Positions 25,142-33,808 of a stretch of DNA of 64,000 nucleotides are shown here, in pieces. The notes below the pieces were generated by a model. The model was not told where the DNA came from. It made no database searches and saw only the letters and a program-made list of their open reading frames with translations. This DNA is from Actinomycetota bacterium (GTDB lineage Bacteria > Actinomycetota > CADDZG01 > WHSQ01): the NCBI GenBank assembly GCA_009380005.1, contig WHSQ01000003.1, positions 11,224-75,223 of the forward strand, given 5' to 3'. The translations under genes were made by a program, and so were the position numbers. Each line of letters opens with the position of its first letter. Positions within the stretch are counted from its first letter, which is position 1.

Positions 25142-26130
25142 CCGAGCAGCACCTCCAACCACAGCGTCCCCACCAGCGTCACCGCGGCGACGATGACGAC
25201 GACCGTTCGGAAGAAGCCGCGCGTGAACGTCGCGGCGTAGAGGAAGCCCAATTTCGTATCGACCATCGGGCCGAAGACGAGGAATGCGAGCTGGGACGCG
25301 GGCCCGAACTGAACGAACGACGCCGCGACGAAGGCATCCGACTCCGAGCACAGCGACAACACGAAGGCCAGCCCCATCATCGCCGCCAGGTTCACGATGG
25401 GCGTGTTCGCGATCGCTCCGAGCACCGACTGCGGCACGAACGTCTGCATCGCCGCCGCGACCGCCGCGCCGAGGACCAGGAACCGCGCCATGAAGCTGAA
25501 GTCTCCGGCCAGGTGACCGAAGAAGCGCGCCGAGCGGGTGCCTTCCTCGCCGTGGTGGTGCTCGTCTTCCGGGCGTGGCTTGAGGATGCTTCCCGGAGCG
25601 CGTCCACCGATCACCCAGCCGACGGCCATCGCCGCGACGAGGCCCAGGACGGCGCGGCCCGCGACCATCGGAACCATCACATCGCGGCCCCGGTAGGCGA
25701 CGACCGTCGAGACCAGCACGATCGGGTTGAGGATCGGCGCGGCCAGCATGAACGTGACCGCAGCGGCCGGCGAGAGACCCTTGGCGGCCAGGCGGCGGGC
25801 GACCGGCACCGACCCGCATTCGCACACCGGGAACGCCAATCCCGCCAGACCCGAGGCCGGGAGCTGCAGGGGCTCCGGGAGCCTGGTGAGGCGCTCGAAC
25901 GCCGTGGCCGGGACGAAGACCTCTATCGCCGCGCTCACCAGCGCGCCCAACAACACGAACGGAGCGGCTTCGATCATCAGGGAGTTGAAGACCAGCAGGA
26001 AGTTCTGGAGGCCGGGGATGCCGGTCCAGATCGCTATGGCACCGACCATGATGGCGACCAGGCCGGCGGTGCCCCAGGCCAGGGCGCGCCACGGGGTGCG
26101 GGCAGCCAACGGCTGTGCGAGGTCCGCCAT
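25138..26130 (-). CDS. DUF318/YraQ-type permease, copy 1
   Basis: About 330-aa polytopic membrane protein with two related halves. The family signature FPVCECGSVPVARRLAAKG and the MLAAPILNPIVLVSTVVAYRG segment are in the first half; VLSLCSESDAFVAASF and GPMVDTKLGFLY are in the second. A histidine/acid-rich cytoplasmic loop (DEHHHGEEG) separates them. Relatives include ArsP-like permeases. The ATG at 26130 touches the upstream stop (TGATG); a TTG at 26136 is an alternative. Cysteines in CEC and LCSESD could handle a soft metal or thiol substrate, but that is speculation. Confidence 0.85.
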   Translation of the reverse strand: MADLAQPLAARTPWRALAWGTAGLVAIMVGAIAIWTGIPGLQNFLLVFNSLMIEAAPFVLLGALVSAAIEVFVPATAFERLTRLPEPLQLPASGLAGLAFPVCECGSVPVARRLAAKGLSPAAAVTFMLAAPILNPIVLVSTVVAYRGRDVMVPMVAGRAVLGLVAAMAVGWVIGGRAPGSILKPRPEDEHHHGEEGTRSARFFGHLAGDFSFMARFLVLGAAVAAAMQTFVPQSVLGAIANTPIVNLAAMMGLAFVLSLCSESDAFVAASFVQFGPASQLAFLVFGPMVDTKLGFLYAATFTRGFFRTVVVIVAAVTLVGTLWLEVLLG

Positions 26131-27392
26131 CAGCAATACCTTCCGAACGCCAGCGAGATGCCGGTGAAGACGTCGGCGAACAGCCGTCGACCGTCGACCT
26201 CGATCGCCTTCAACGCCTCCACCAGAGCATCCTCCGAGGTGCCGGTGCGAGCCAGCGCCTTCTGATCGAGGAAGAAGCCCCCCGCCACGGTCCGTTCGAT
26301 CAGGTCGGCCGCTTCGCCGAGCCGGGCGATCAGCTCACGCTCGTCCATCACCGGCTCGGGCCGCTCGCCGGTGCCCACGACGACCGTCAACATGTCGCCG
26401 CCCGATACGCGCTCCACGACGCGAAGAGCTCGTGCGACCGCGGCGTTCACGCGTCGCATCCCTTCGTCCAGGTCCAGGCTGAGGGCGTACAGCGCGCTCT
26501 GATCTCCCTCTTTCACGATGCGTTCGAAGGCGCGGCCGGCCCGCCCGGGATGGGGCTGGACGACGAACGCGTCGCGGTCGGTGTCCACGTACCAGCCGTT
26601 CCCGATCAGGCCCCGGTCGGTGGGCGCGTGAGCCACCATGGCAACCGTCGCCTCCTGGCCCGAGAGCTCGTCGAGATCGTCCGCGAGGGTCGCGATGACG
26701 CTCGTGGGTGCTCCCGGTCGCCACGACGATCTCGCGACCCCGTCCGCATCGCGGATGACCGAGCCTGTGATCCCGTGCTGGCGGGGGACTCCACCCGTTC
26801 CCACCGTCGTGAAGAGCGCGGCCGGATCGGCGGGGATCGAACCCGGCGAAACCTCCCAAGCTCGGCCGGCGTCCACCACCGCCTGGAGGGCGGGTGGTGC
26901 CGCCTCGAGATCGTCCCACCCCTTCAACCCGACGAGGAGGACCACGCGCGGCCGGTCGCCGCCGGGCGCCGAACGGAGGGGCATTGCCTTGCCGGATCTC
27001 ACCTCGGGATGGGCCCGCTCCAGGCCGATGAGGGCCGCGACCGTGGGCGCGATCTGATCGAGCCGAGGGCGATCCGGCGGATCGACCACGGCCGGCATCA
27101 CCACCGGTAGTCCTCCGACGCGCGCATCGATCCCCGGCCACCGCCCGTCGCCCACCTTCAGCGCGCCTTCCGTGCGAGCAACGGCGAACACGTCCGGCGA
27201 GCGGCCCTGCTGGTACCCATCGATGAGGCCGCGCCGTATTTCCGGCGGGAGCCGGCAGAACGGGGCCGAACCGGCGGCCTTGGCCGGCGCGTCGCAGGAA
27301 TGGCCGACGCACAGGGCTCGCATGAGCAACGCCGGCGTTCCGACCAGGCCCAGCAGGATGAGGAGGGTGAGCGTTCGGCGCCCGACGGACAT
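26130..27392 (-). CDS. Degenerate alkaline-phosphatase-superfamily protein (probable pseudoenzyme)
   Basis: About 420-aa protein with an N-terminal membrane anchor or signal (TLTLLILLGLVGTPALLM). It aligns in domain order with the permuted phosphodiesterase-like proteins at 29141, 32176 and 42527, but each catalytic position is altered. The N-terminal HxxPWxY is ARVGGLPV, the first metal Asp (DGGGW) is GLKGW, the nucleophile block is IPADPAALFTTVGTGG, D-xxx-H is DLDEGM and DHG is GTG. The GTG-GxP-xHG tail after the nucleophile region remains, so the fold is probably kept. It leads the minus-strand module with the permease and TIGR03943 genes, suggesting a binding or regulatory role. An ATG at 27422 would overlap the divergent gene, so 27392 is preferred. 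Confidence 0.72.
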   Translation of the reverse strand: MSVGRRTLTLLILLGLVGTPALLMRALCVGHSCDAPAKAAGSAPFCRLPPEIRRGLIDGYQQGRSPDVFAVARTEGALKVGDGRWPGIDARVGGLPVVMPAVVDPPDRPRLDQIAPTVAALIGLERAHPEVRSGKAMPLRSAPGGDRPRVVLLVGLKGWDDLEAAPPALQAVVDAGRAWEVSPGSIPADPAALFTTVGTGGVPRQHGITGSVIRDADGVARSSWRPGAPTSVIATLADDLDELSGQEATVAMVAHAPTDRGLIGNGWYVDTDRDAFVVQPHPGRAGRAFERIVKEGDQSALYALSLDLDEGMRRVNAAVARALRVVERVSGGDMLTVVVGTGERPEPVMDERELIARLGEAADLIERTVAGGFFLDQKALARTGTSEDALVEALKAIEVDGRRLFADVFTGISLAFGRYC

Positions 27393-27403
27393 CCGACCCA
27401 GGC

Positions 27404-27410
27404 TAGCGTA
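27404..27410. promoter_or_regulatory. Symmetric -10 element (TAGCGTA) between the two duplicated modules
   Basis: TAGCGTA reads TAGCGT on plus and TACGCT on minus, both TANNNT. The plus copy ends 7 nt before the GTG at 27416, ideal for a leaderless transcript. The minus copy ends 12 nt before the ATG at 27392. Only 23 bp separate the two starts, so a single bidirectional promoter driving both modules is the simplest reading. Confidence 0.45.
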
Positions 27411-27415
27411 GGGGC

Positions 27416-28402
27416 GTGGCATACCAGCAGGTGGCGGTGCCGGCCCGCTCGACCACGCCCGGCGTCCTCATCGGAGTGGCCGGGCTGACGGTGCTCGTGC
27501 TGGCGGTGCGCGTGACGGGGGCCGGCGAGGCACCCGCCGTCGAGATCTTCGCCTTGATCGCCACCTCGATCATCGTCGAGGCACTGCCCTTCGTGCTTCT
27601 CGGGTCGCTGGTGTCGGCGCTGATCGAGGTTTACGTGCCGGAGCGCGCCCTCGACCGGATCGCCGGCTTCCCACTCTCGGTCCAGATCCCCGGCGCCGCT
27701 CTCGGCGGGCTGGCGTTCCCGGTGTGCGAATGTGGCTCGGTCCCGGTAGCGCGCCGCCTGATAGCGCGAGGCGTCCATCCGTCCGCCGCCGTCGCCTTCA
27801 TGCTGGCCGCGCCGATCGTGAACCCCGTCGTGCTGCTGTCGACGTGGATCGCGTACCGCGGTTTCGGCATCGGGCCCCAGATGGTGGGGGGCCGGGCGCT
27901 CCTGGGCCTCGTCGTCGCCGTCGCGGCGGGCTGGGCCCTGGGAGCGGATAGGGCGACGATCGTCCTCAAGCGAGCGCCCTCGGATGAGCACGCGGGTGGT
28001 TCGCGCGGGGGTGGGTTCGTCGCACACCTCTCGTCGGAGTTCGCGTACATGGCGAAGTTCGTCGTGATCGGAGCGGCCCTGGCGGCCGCCTTGCAGACGA
28101 TCGTTCCGCAGAACATCATCGCCGGCCTCGCGAGCAACACCGTGATCGCGTCGCTGGCCTTGATGGCCCTGGCGTTCGTCCTCTCGCTGTGTTCGGAGGC
28201 GGACGCGTTCGTCGCGATCTCGTTCACGCAGTTCTCGCCCGCAGCACAGCTCGCTTTCCTGGTCTCCGGGCCCGTCCTCGATACGAAGCTGGGCTTCCTC
28301 TACGGGGCGAGCTTCGGCGTCCGGTTCGTGCCGCGCCTGATCATGGTGGTCGTACCGATCGTGCTCGCCGGCGCGCTGTGGTTCGAGGTGCTGATCACAT
28401 GA
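27416..28402 (+). CDS. DUF318/YraQ-type permease, copy 2
   Basis: 328-aa paralogue of the permease at 25138, with the same signatures: LAFPVCECGSVPVARRLIAR, MLAAPIVNPVVLLSTWIAYRG, VLSLCSEADAFVAISF and GPVLDTKLGFLYGASF. Identity is high around the motifs and lower in the loops; the histidine-rich loop of copy 1 is replaced by DEHAGGSRGGG. The GTG is placed for a leaderless transcript (-10 TAGCGT 7 nt upstream). The following TIGR03943 gene overlaps it by 4 nt (ATGA), mirroring copy 1. A duplicated transport unit with different loop chemistry may handle a different substrate. Confidence 0.85.
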   Translation: MAYQQVAVPARSTTPGVLIGVAGLTVLVLAVRVTGAGEAPAVEIFALIATSIIVEALPFVLLGSLVSALIEVYVPERALDRIAGFPLSVQIPGAALGGLAFPVCECGSVPVARRLIARGVHPSAAVAFMLAAPIVNPVVLLSTWIAYRGFGIGPQMVGGRALLGLVVAVAAGWALGADRATIVLKRAPSDEHAGGSRGGGFVAHLSSEFAYMAKFVVIGAALAAALQTIVPQNIIAGLASNTVIASLALMALAFVLSLCSEADAFVAISFTQFSPAAQLAFLVSGPVLDTKLGFLYGASFGVRFVPRLIMVVVPIVLAGALWFEVLIT

Positions 28403-29097
28403 GACTCGACGGTCGTATCGCCGTGCGCTTCGTCCTTCTGCTCGCGTGGGCGTCGTTCCTGGCGTGGCTGTGGTTCTCGGGGGAGATGGTCCGCTACCTG
28501 GGCCCCCGCACGTACTGGGTCATCCCGTTCGGCGCGCTCACGCTGGGAGGAGCCGCTCTGGCGCACCTTCCGTGGCTGCGGGGCGGGCCGAGCGAACCGG
28601 TTCGGAGGTCGGATCTCGTGTCCGGGTTGATCGTGGTCGCCCCTCTTCTGCTGGTGCTCGCGGTCCCGCAGCCGGATCTCGGGTCCCTGGCTGCGTCGCG
28701 TAAGGCATCCTTCGGCGGCGGAGGCGGGCCCGCTCTGATCGTGCCGGGGGCCGGGCACGATGGAGAAGTGGCCTTCATCGACCTCTCCTACGCGAACGAG
28801 TCCGAGGAATATGCCTTGAAGGCCGGCGTCGTCGAGGACGAGATCGTTCATCTCACGGGCTTCGTGAGCGAGGTTTCGCCCGATCGTGTGCGTCTGACCC
28901 GCTTCTACGTCTCGTGCTGCGCGGCTGATGCCGTGCCCTACTCGGCCGACATCCTGTTATCGCCGCGCATGGGCGGCTACTCGCAGGATCAGTGGCTGCG
29001 GGTCCGGGGCCGCATCGCGAAGGACGACGACGGCAGGTACGTCGTGGAGCCGACGATGATCGAGCCCGTAGCCGGGCCCAGGGACCCCTACCTGTAG
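28399..29097 (+). CDS. TIGR03943/DUF1980 (YcgQ-like) family membrane protein, copy 2
   Basis: 232-aa paralogue of the protein at 24440, with hydrophobic N-terminal segments and a soluble C-terminal half. The paired-cysteine motif is FYVSCCAADAVPYS and the terminal strand DQWLRVRGRIAKDDDG. The start codon overlaps the permease stop (ATGA). Compared with copy 1 it has a longer glycine-rich linker (FGGGGGPALIVPGAGHDGE) after the membrane region. It is followed after 43 bp by a permuted phosphatase-superfamily gene. Function as for copy 1 is unassigned. Confidence 0.82.
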   Translation: MRLDGRIAVRFVLLLAWASFLAWLWFSGEMVRYLGPRTYWVIPFGALTLGGAALAHLPWLRGGPSEPVRRSDLVSGLIVVAPLLLVLAVPQPDLGSLAASRKASFGGGGGPALIVPGAGHDGEVAFIDLSYANESEEYALKAGVVEDEIVHLTGFVSEVSPDRVRLTRFYVSCCAADAVPYSADILLSPRMGGYSQDQWLRVRGRIAKDDDGRYVVEPTMIEPVAGPRDPYL

Positions 29098-29140
29098 TCT
29101 CGGGCGGCCCCGTTCGACGGTCCCTCATGGGAGAGATCCT

Positions 29141-30874
29141 TTGGCTAAACGCGTCCTAGCCATACTCGTCGCGGCCGCTGTGGTCGCGGCGGCGGGCGCC
29201 GTGGCGCTTCGGCTCCGGCGCGCCGCAGAACTGGACGGGCCGAGCCAGGCCATCATGGCGAAACAGGCCGGCTCCGACGTCATGGAACACGTCTACCGCG
29301 GGCACGTGGAGGGACGATCCGGCGAGATCTACCTCGTGCCTCGGCCTCACTTCTACATCGTGCCGGGCACCCTCGCCGACCTGCGGAAGCTCTGGACGGA
29401 CGAGCCCGTGTTGATCAACTCCCACCCGAACCCATGGGACTACCTGACACGCGTCCCGATCATCATGAACGGTGAGAGGTGGGCCGAGCCCGGCGTCACC
29501 AACTACGACGTGGTCGACATCGCCGACGTACCCGCCACGTACGCCGAGCTCCTCGACATCGAGACCGAGCAGCAGCTGGACGGCGAGCCGCTTCCCGGCT
29601 TCGATACGTCCGGACCGGATCCCAAGGTCGTGTTCACGGTGGTGATCGACGGCGGCGGGTGGAACGTGCTGCAGCAGCATGTCTCGGCTCATCCGTTCAT
29701 CGATTCGTTGCGTGCGGGCGGGACCACCTACATGAACGCGACGATCGCGTCGGCTCCGTCGATCACCGGCGCGCTTCATGCCACGTTCGGGACCGGCGTC
29801 TATCCGAACAAGCACGGCCTGCCCGGCAACCAGATGCGAGGGCCGGACGGCGAGAACACCGATGCGTGGCGCGACGCCGCGGATCCTCGTTACATGGAGG
29901 TTCCGGCCGTCGCCGAGCTCTGGGACGAACAGCAGGAGAACCGTCCCGTCGTTGCCACCATCTCGTACGAGGGATGGCATCTCGGGATGATCGGCCATGG
30001 CGCTCAGCGCGACGGCGGCGATGAGGACATCGCAGCCCTGTGGGAACAGGAGCCCGGGGAGTGGTGGATCAACGAGAACTACTACCGTCTTCCGCGCGCC
30101 ATCGAAGAGACCGATCTCGAGCGTCTCGAGTCGTACGAGGAAGAGCTCGATCCGCGCGACGGGTTGGCCGACGGGTCGTGGTTCGGCCACGAGTTGGAGT
30201 ATCTGCAGGAGCCGATCGTACGTCCCGGTACTCCGGCGTTCGTTCGCTTCACCGGCGACGCCGTGGTCGACATGCTGCGGGACGAGGGCATCGGCACCGA
30301 CGACGTCACGGACTTCGTCTGGATCGAGATGAAGATGCCCGATTACGCCGGCCACGCGTGGAACATGATCAACCCCGAGCAGGGTGACGTCCTGCGCGAG
30401 ACCGACCGTCAGCTCGCTCGCTTCAAGGACGAACTCGATCGGCTGGTAGGCGCGGGCGACTACCTGTACGCGGTCAGCGCCGACCACGGTCAACAGCCGC
30501 TGCCTGACCTCCTGGGCGGATGGCGCATCAACCAGAAAGAGATGGAGGATGACATCGCCGACGCCTTCGGAGACGTGCTCGAGAAGTCGACGCCGGTCGA
30601 TCTCTACGTCGACCGCGACGCGATGGAAACAGAGGGCGTCGGCCTTGACGACATCGCCCGCTTCCTCGGGGCTTACACGATCGGGGACAACATCCCCGAC
30701 GACGCGCCGGGGGCCGATCGGGTACCGGAGGAGTGGCTGGACGAGCGGATCTTCGTCGGCGCCTTCTCGACGGACTACCTCCTCGGCTTGGATCCGGACG
30801 CGATCGAGGCCTTCGGAGACGGGGACCATCCGGAAGGGCGTCTCACGATCGGCTCCGACGGCGGAGGCGGATAG
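29141..30874 (+). CDS. Circularly permuted alkaline-phosphatase-superfamily phosphodiesterase-like protein A
   Basis: 577 aa with an N-terminal membrane anchor (about 5-22), probably facing outside. The residues that bind two zinc ions in type I phosphodiesterases are all present, but in rotated order. The block EGRSGEIYLVPRPHF, then H95 in NSHPNPWDYLTRVP, comes first; it is normally C-terminal. Then D170 (VVIDGGGWN), the Ser/Thr nucleophile region APSITGALHATFGTG (near 206-219), D401/H405 (PDYAGH) and D448/H449 (ADHGQQ). It should hydrolyse a phosphate mono- or diester. TTG start with GGGAG 6 nt upstream. It is downstream of the permease/TIGR03943 pair and 9 nt before an MFS gene. Confidence 0.83.
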   Translation: MAKRVLAILVAAAVVAAAGAVALRLRRAAELDGPSQAIMAKQAGSDVMEHVYRGHVEGRSGEIYLVPRPHFYIVPGTLADLRKLWTDEPVLINSHPNPWDYLTRVPIIMNGERWAEPGVTNYDVVDIADVPATYAELLDIETEQQLDGEPLPGFDTSGPDPKVVFTVVIDGGGWNVLQQHVSAHPFIDSLRAGGTTYMNATIASAPSITGALHATFGTGVYPNKHGLPGNQMRGPDGENTDAWRDAADPRYMEVPAVAELWDEQQENRPVVATISYEGWHLGMIGHGAQRDGGDEDIAALWEQEPGEWWINENYYRLPRAIEETDLERLESYEEELDPRDGLADGSWFGHELEYLQEPIVRPGTPAFVRFTGDAVVDMLRDEGIGTDDVTDFVWIEMKMPDYAGHAWNMINPEQGDVLRETDRQLARFKDELDRLVGAGDYLYAVSADHGQQPLPDLLGGWRINQKEMEDDIADAFGDVLEKSTPVDLYVDRDAMETEGVGLDDIARFLGAYTIGDNIPDDAPGADRVPEEWLDERIFVGAFSTDYLLGLDPDAIEAFGDGDHPEGRLTIGSDGGGG

Positions 30875-30883
30875 GTTGCCGGC

Positions 30884-32179
30884 GTGGGCATGATCAAACA
30901 GGCGCTGGGCCTCGTCCGGAGCTCGCGCGATTTCGCCCTCCTGCTCGGAACCCAGGTGTTCGCGCAGGCCGGCGATGGGATCGTCCAGGCCGCCCTCGCC
31001 AAGTACATCGCCTTCGGAGGCCAGGAGGGCTTCGATCTCGAGGGCGCTCGCTCACCGGACGAGCTTCTGCGGATCGCGCTCTACATCTTCGTGCCGTACA
31101 CGATCCTCAGCCCGTTCTTCGGCGTGGTCATAGACCGTTGGGATCGACGTCGTCTCCTGTTCCTGGCGAACGGTCTGAGGGCCGTGGTGGTCGCCCTCAT
31201 CGCGTTGTGGGGCATCGGCCGGACCGGCGACGTCGCGCTGTTCGCCGCGTTCCTGCTCACGCTGTCGTCGACCCGGGTGGTGCTCGCGACGAAGGCCGCG
31301 GCCCTCCCGGCAACGCTGGGCGGCAGGGATCTGGTCATCGGTAACGCGGTGTCCCAGATGCTCGGCGCCATGTTCCAGATCGCGGGCGTCGCCTTCGCAT
31401 TCATCGCGGCCGGCCTCGTCGAGGTCGCACCCATCGTCATCATCGGCTGCGTCGTATATGGGATCGGCGCCGCCCTCGCGTTGTCGATGCAGCGGGCCGG
31501 AGAACATGTCGTCAAGAGCGGCCTCGGCCGAGAGATCGCGCGCGTCGCCGCCAACATCGCTGCGGGGATCCGAGAGGTCGCACAGCATCCGAAGGCTGCA
31601 GCTTCGATCACCACCTACTTCTGGTTGCGCCTGTTGTGGAGCTTCGCGATCGCGGCGGTCGGTTTCGTTGCGCGAGAGCTCCTGACGGATGACAACTTCG
31701 CCATCGCGATCCTGACCGGGGGCGCGCTGGCGGCCGGCGGAGGTTTGGGCTTCCTCCTGGCGCGGTCGCTGCACGAACGCGCTCGTACCTCGGCCCACCT
31801 CGTCGTCGGGTCCGCGATCGTGGCCGGCGTCGCGATGCTGGTCCTCGGCCCCCTCAAGTTCCAGGCGGGCATCGCGCTGTTGATGTTCTTCCTGGGTCTC
31901 GGGTTCTTCCTGGGCAAGATCTCCCTGGACACGATGGTGCAGGAGGCCCTGGGCGACGACTTCCGGGGGCGTGCGTTCTCCCTCTACGACATCTCCTACA
32001 ACCTGGCCTGGGTGGCGGCTGCCTCCATACTCAAGATCTTCTGGGCGGATGAGGGACAGAGCGTCTTGCTCTCCGGCATGGGCCTCGTGTTCCTGATCGG
32101 GGTCGCCATCCTGGCGGCGTGGTACCGGCGCGCCGGGTTGTTCACCCTGACCGTACCGAGTGGGGGAAGCGGCCCATAA
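30884..32179 (+). CDS. MFS transporter
   Basis: 431-aa, 12-segment major-facilitator protein with motif A-like GVVIDRWDRRRLLFLANG after TM2 and a long first extracytoplasmic loop (about residues 40-65, GGQEGFDLEGARSPDE). Similarity is to the same broad DHA3-like group as the protein at 6766, but they are not close. It lies between two permuted phosphatase-family genes and its TAA overlaps the proposed ATA start of the next one, so the three are probably translated from one message. Substrate unknown; lipid or phospho-compound export is only a guess from context. Confidence 0.83.
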   Translation: MGMIKQALGLVRSSRDFALLLGTQVFAQAGDGIVQAALAKYIAFGGQEGFDLEGARSPDELLRIALYIFVPYTILSPFFGVVIDRWDRRRLLFLANGLRAVVVALIALWGIGRTGDVALFAAFLLTLSSTRVVLATKAAALPATLGGRDLVIGNAVSQMLGAMFQIAGVAFAFIAAGLVEVAPIVIIGCVVYGIGAALALSMQRAGEHVVKSGLGREIARVAANIAAGIREVAQHPKAAASITTYFWLRLLWSFAIAAVGFVARELLTDDNFAIAILTGGALAAGGGLGFLLARSLHERARTSAHLVVGSAIVAGVAMLVLGPLKFQAGIALLMFFLGLGFFLGKISLDTMVQEALGDDFRGRAFSLYDISYNLAWVAAASILKIFWADEGQSVLLSGMGLVFLIGVAILAAWYRRAGLFTLTVPSGGSGP

Positions 32180-33807
32180 AGAGCAGCACCGGGCGTATCG
32201 CGCTGGTCGTTCTGGTCTCCCTGGCCCTCGGGCTCGGTGCCTACGTCGGCGTGGGACGTCTCATCGAGGAAGACGTCCCGGGGTTCAGGGAGCAGGCCTG
32301 CAGCCTGCCGCGCGAGTGGCTCGAGCTCACCCGGCGTGGGCATTTCGAAGCTCGGTCCGGCCAGATCTCGCTGCTTCCTCGGACGCCGGCGTACATGCAA
32401 CAGGGCAGGAGTGGGTGGAGCCATTCCGGGCCGTGGCCGTACCTGCAGGACGTACCACTGGTTTTCTACGGACCGGGGGTGCTCGACGAGGGCGTCGAGG
32501 TGGATCGCCCGGTCGACCTCGCCGACGTGGCGCCTACGATGGCCACGTTGCTCAAGGGAGGCCTGGCCGCCGACGGCGCCTCCCTGGACGAAGTCGCCAT
32601 GGTGGACGAGGAGTTCGTCACCAGGCCGAACCTCAAGCTGATCGTCACCATCGTCTGGGACGGCGGTGGATGGAACACCTTGCGCCAGTGGCCCGACGAC
32701 TGGCCGAACCTGAAGGCCATGATGGAAGGGGGCGTTACCTACACGGCTGCCACCGCCGGATCGTCGCCGTCGGTCACGCCGGCGGTGCACACGACGATCG
32801 GTACGGGCTTCTATCCGGCGACGCACGGTGTCACCGGGGTCCCGGTCCGAGATGAGGAAGGCGAGGTCGTCGACGCCTTCCTCGACGGCGAGTCCTCTCG
32901 GTTCATCCAGGTGCCCGCGCTCGCCGAACGGTGGGACGTTCAGAACGGCAACGAGGCGCTCGTCGGTATGGTCGGCTACGAGCCGTGGCACCTCGGCATG
33001 ATCGGCAAGGGGGCCGAGTCCCAGGGCGGCGACAAGGATCACGCCGCGTGGCTGAACGTCGAGACGAACGAGTGGAAGACGAACGCCGACCACTACGAGT
33101 TGCCGCGATCGCTCCGCGAGACCGGCGGGCTCGAAGAGGATCTGGACGAGCTGGATGCGGCGGACGGTGCCCGCGACCGCGCCTGGGGGCCGCACGCGAT
33201 CCTGGACGACCCATCCCGGATCGAGGAAACGCCCGCCTTCATCCGCTATCACACGCGCGCCATGCTGAACTTGCTGGAGCAGGAGGGTTACGGGGACGAT
33301 GACATCACCGACCTACTCTTCACCAACTACAAACAGATAGATCGCGTCGGGCACTACTTCAACATGGCATCGGATGAGGTTCGCCAATCCTTGGTCGAGA
33401 CCGACGACCAGCTCGGGGTGATCCTCGATCATCTGGATCGCGACGTCGGCCGAGGTCGCTACGCGGTCGTGCTCACGGCCGACCACGGCCAACAGCCCGA
33501 CGCCGGGCCGATCGACGGCTATCCGATCGATCCCAACGAGGTCAAGGCAGATATCGCCGGACGTTTCGGACCGATCGTGAGGGCCGTATGGCCCACGGAG
33601 GTCTTCCTGCTGCCCGATGAGATGGACGAGCGCGGCGTTACCGTTGAAGACGTCGCGCGTTTCCTGAGCGGCTATCGCCTCCGGGACAACGTCAAGGGTC
33701 CCGCCGCCCTCTACAAATCCGCGGGCTCGTTCGGGCCCTCAAGCAGGCTCTTCGACCTCGCGATCCCGGCGGCGATCCTCCCGGGGATGTCCTGTGGGCC
33801 CGGTTAG
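32176..33807 (+). CDS. Circularly permuted alkaline-phosphatase-superfamily phosphodiesterase-like protein B (non-standard start likely)
   Basis: About 543 aa, membrane-anchored at its N-terminus. Same rotated motif order as protein A: RRGHFEARSGQISLLPRT, then H83 in WSHSGPWPYLQDVPLVFYGPG (normally C-terminal) and VDLADVAPTMATLL. Next come D162 (IVWDGGGWN), SSPSVTPAVHTTIGTG, QIDRVGHYFNM (D..H) and TADHGQQ. No ATG, GTG or TTG lies between a GTG at 32119 and the membrane segment. An ATA at 32176 overlaps the upstream stop (ATAA), has GGGGGA 8 nt upstream and aligns with the start of protein A. AUA initiation is therefore proposed; GTG 32119 would add 19 residues inside the MFS gene. Confidence 0.8.
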   Translation: MKSSTGRIALVVLVSLALGLGAYVGVGRLIEEDVPGFREQACSLPREWLELTRRGHFEARSGQISLLPRTPAYMQQGRSGWSHSGPWPYLQDVPLVFYGPGVLDEGVEVDRPVDLADVAPTMATLLKGGLAADGASLDEVAMVDEEFVTRPNLKLIVTIVWDGGGWNTLRQWPDDWPNLKAMMEGGVTYTAATAGSSPSVTPAVHTTIGTGFYPATHGVTGVPVRDEEGEVVDAFLDGESSRFIQVPALAERWDVQNGNEALVGMVGYEPWHLGMIGKGAESQGGDKDHAAWLNVETNEWKTNADHYELPRSLRETGGLEEDLDELDAADGARDRAWGPHAILDDPSRIEETPAFIRYHTRAMLNLLEQEGYGDDDITDLLFTNYKQIDRVGHYFNMASDEVRQSLVETDDQLGVILDHLDRDVGRGRYAVVLTADHGQQPDAGPIDGYPIDPNEVKADIAGRFGPIVRAVWPTEVFLLPDEMDERGVTVEDVARFLSGYRLRDNVKGPAALYKSAGSFGPSSRLFDLAIPAAILPGMSCGPG

Positions 33808-33808
33808 G

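Noticed and set aside
24440-33807. Transposon-borne duplication
   Set aside because: No transposase, terminal inverted repeats or target-site duplications are seen around the two modules; divergence between copies suggests an old duplication.
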